From an uncultured Campylobacter sp. (lineage in GTDB: Bacteria; Campylobacterota; Campylobacteria; Campylobacterales; Campylobacteraceae): a stretch of DNA of 12,297 bases. The stretch spans positions 1 through 12,297 of the forward strand of contig CAJPSJ010000031.1 in the NCBI GenBank assembly GCA_905373295.1. Reading direction: 5' to 3'. This document shows positions 11,686 to 12,297 of this stretch, piece after piece. Every line of letters starts with the position of its first letter. Position 1 is the stretch's first letter. The translations under genes were made by a program, and so were the position numbers. Below the pieces are notes generated by a model. It saw nothing but the letters and a program-made list of their open reading frames with translations, was not told the origin of the DNA and did not search any database.

Positions 11686-12297
11686 GAGCGCTATTTTTCT
11701 TAACGGTTTTGATCTCTTTTGCATTTTCGCATGCGCTTCATCTTTTCGCGACGCAAGAGGGCGATAGAGTGGCGATTTATAGCTATTTTTATAAAAATTC
11801 TCCCTGCATGGAGTGCGAAGTTTTAATCATTGTGGACGGGCGCGAAATTTTGCGCACTAGGACCGATAAAGAGGGACTTGCGAGCATACGAATGCCAGCT
11901 AAAAATTTTACTATTCAAATTTACGGAGGTGCAGGGCACGGCGCGCAGATGGAATTTAGCGCTGAGAACTTTGCGCCGCAGAATTCCGGTGATCCTGAAA
12001 ATTCCACGCCGCAAAATTATGACGTTTCTGAAAATCCTATGCCGCAAAATTTGAATGTTGCTAAAAATTCCGCGTCCAAAGGCAGCGCGTCCGAAAATAT
12101 CGCGCCGAAAGGCAGTGTGTCTGAAGATAAAATTTCAAGTGCTTCCGAGCCTTTGGAAAATTCCGCCTCGCAAAGCATCTTGCCGAAAGAAAGCCCTAAG
12201 AGTGATATTAGGAGCCTGGCGTTTCAAAGCCAGTCCGCCGAGGCGCCTAAAATCGCGCTTTGTTTGGCCTTGATTTTCGGCTTTTTTGGCTTAATGT
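11682..12297 (+). CDS. nikL: Nickel importer accessory protein (NikL/CbiL-like), 3' end cut by window edge
   Basis: The frame is open to the window end and gives 205 residues. Residues 1-16 are a signal sequence. A small beta-sandwich domain follows (about 18-92), with the family motif YGGAGHGAQ (81-89), which corresponds to the AGxGH found in NikL/CbiL. Residues 42 and 45 are a Cys-x-x-Cys pair (PCMEC) that I would not expect in this domain and that might bind metal. Residues 93-188 are a Ser/Asn/Pro-rich linker with repeated APQN/PQN and ASKGS/APKGS units. A transmembrane helix starts at about 190. NikL works with NikM in nickel uptake. The start overlaps the nikM stop as ATGA, and nikQ and nikO would be expected beyond the window. 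Confidence 0.78.
   Translation, partial: MRALFFLTVLISFAFSHALHLFATQEGDRVAIYSYFYKNSPCMECEVLIIVDGREILRTRTDKEGLASIRMPAKNFTIQIYGGAGHGAQMEFSAENFAPQNSGDPENSTPQNYDVSENPMPQNLNVAKNSASKGSASENIAPKGSVSEDKISSASEPLENSASQSILPKESPKSDIRSLAFQSQSAEAPKIALCLALIFGFFGLM

Larger units (their letters stand above)
1..12297. repeat. Dispersed palindromic hexamer AAATTT (RAATTY family), about 100 copies
   Basis: AAATTT occurs about 100 times by eye count, against about 3-4 expected in 12.3 kb of this base composition. Variants GAATTT, AAATTC and GAATTC are also common. Copies cluster in intergenic DNA, in the nusB 3' tail (600-1060), in the nadD insert (6850-7210), in the ORF at 7434-8156 and in the ORF at 10317-11096. 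They are sparse in serS and in the first 480 bases of nikM. In coding regions they give Lys-Phe, Asn-Phe, Glu-Ile or Lys-Ile units depending on frame. Confidence 0.85.

Noticed and set aside
11823..12273. Short ORFs on both strands near the window end
   Set aside because: They overlap nikL, which has a signal peptide, a family motif and an ATGA overlap with nikM.

Overview
The window looks like a chromosomal piece from an epsilonproteobacterium of the genus Campylobacter, probably one of the higher-GC, non-jejuni species. This is inference. It rests on the pyrF-nusB-ribH order (also found in C. jejuni), the Campylobacter-like NadD, SerRS and SodB sequences, and a nikKML-type nickel importer. 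No species is claimed. No tRNA, rRNA, CRISPR array, transposase or phage gene was seen. Left part (1-3047): a tightly packed minus-strand operon ribH > nusB > pyrF, with pyrF cut by the window edge, followed upstream by the wreck of a small multidrug resistance (SMR) transporter gene. The plus-strand gene sodB comes next, with a near-ideal promoter and a 9-1-9 palindromic operator of Fur/PerR type. Middle (3048-6075): a LysE/RhtB-family exporter and an Na+-symporter of the NSS (LeuT) family, both on the minus strand, separated by two gene-poor stretches of 544 and 534 bases. The first holds degenerate repeats; the second holds a GC-rich nested hairpin. Right part, minus strand (6076-9414): serS > an unrecognised pentapeptide-like ORF > a fused nadD-rsfS > the NSS transporter, with gaps or overlaps of only a few bases, so probably one operon. 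Right part, plus strand (9555-end): nikK > an unrecognised ORF > nikM > nikL (cut by the window edge), a nickel ECF-type importer. A NikR-like inverted repeat overlaps the start site and ribosome binding site of nikK. The most striking signal cuts across all these genes. The palindrome AAATTT (with variants GAATTT, AAATTC and GAATTC, all of the form RAATTY) occurs about 100 times by eye count, where about 3-4 are expected by chance. Outside intergenic DNA it is densest in extra, apparently non-conserved coding sequence: a 215-residue tail on NusB, a roughly 155-residue insert inside NadD, a 240-codon ORF that fills the serS-nadD gap, and a 259-codon ORF that fills the nikK-nikM gap. A repeat-derived linker in NikL is similar but weaker. 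In the NadD insert the repeats sit at multiples of 3 bases, so the reading frame stays open. The proposal is that a small palindromic sequence has accreted across this genome and been tolerated as in-frame protein expansions. RAATTY is the site methylated by CtsM for DNA uptake in C. jejuni, which suggests (as a hypothesis) an uptake-sequence-like drive.
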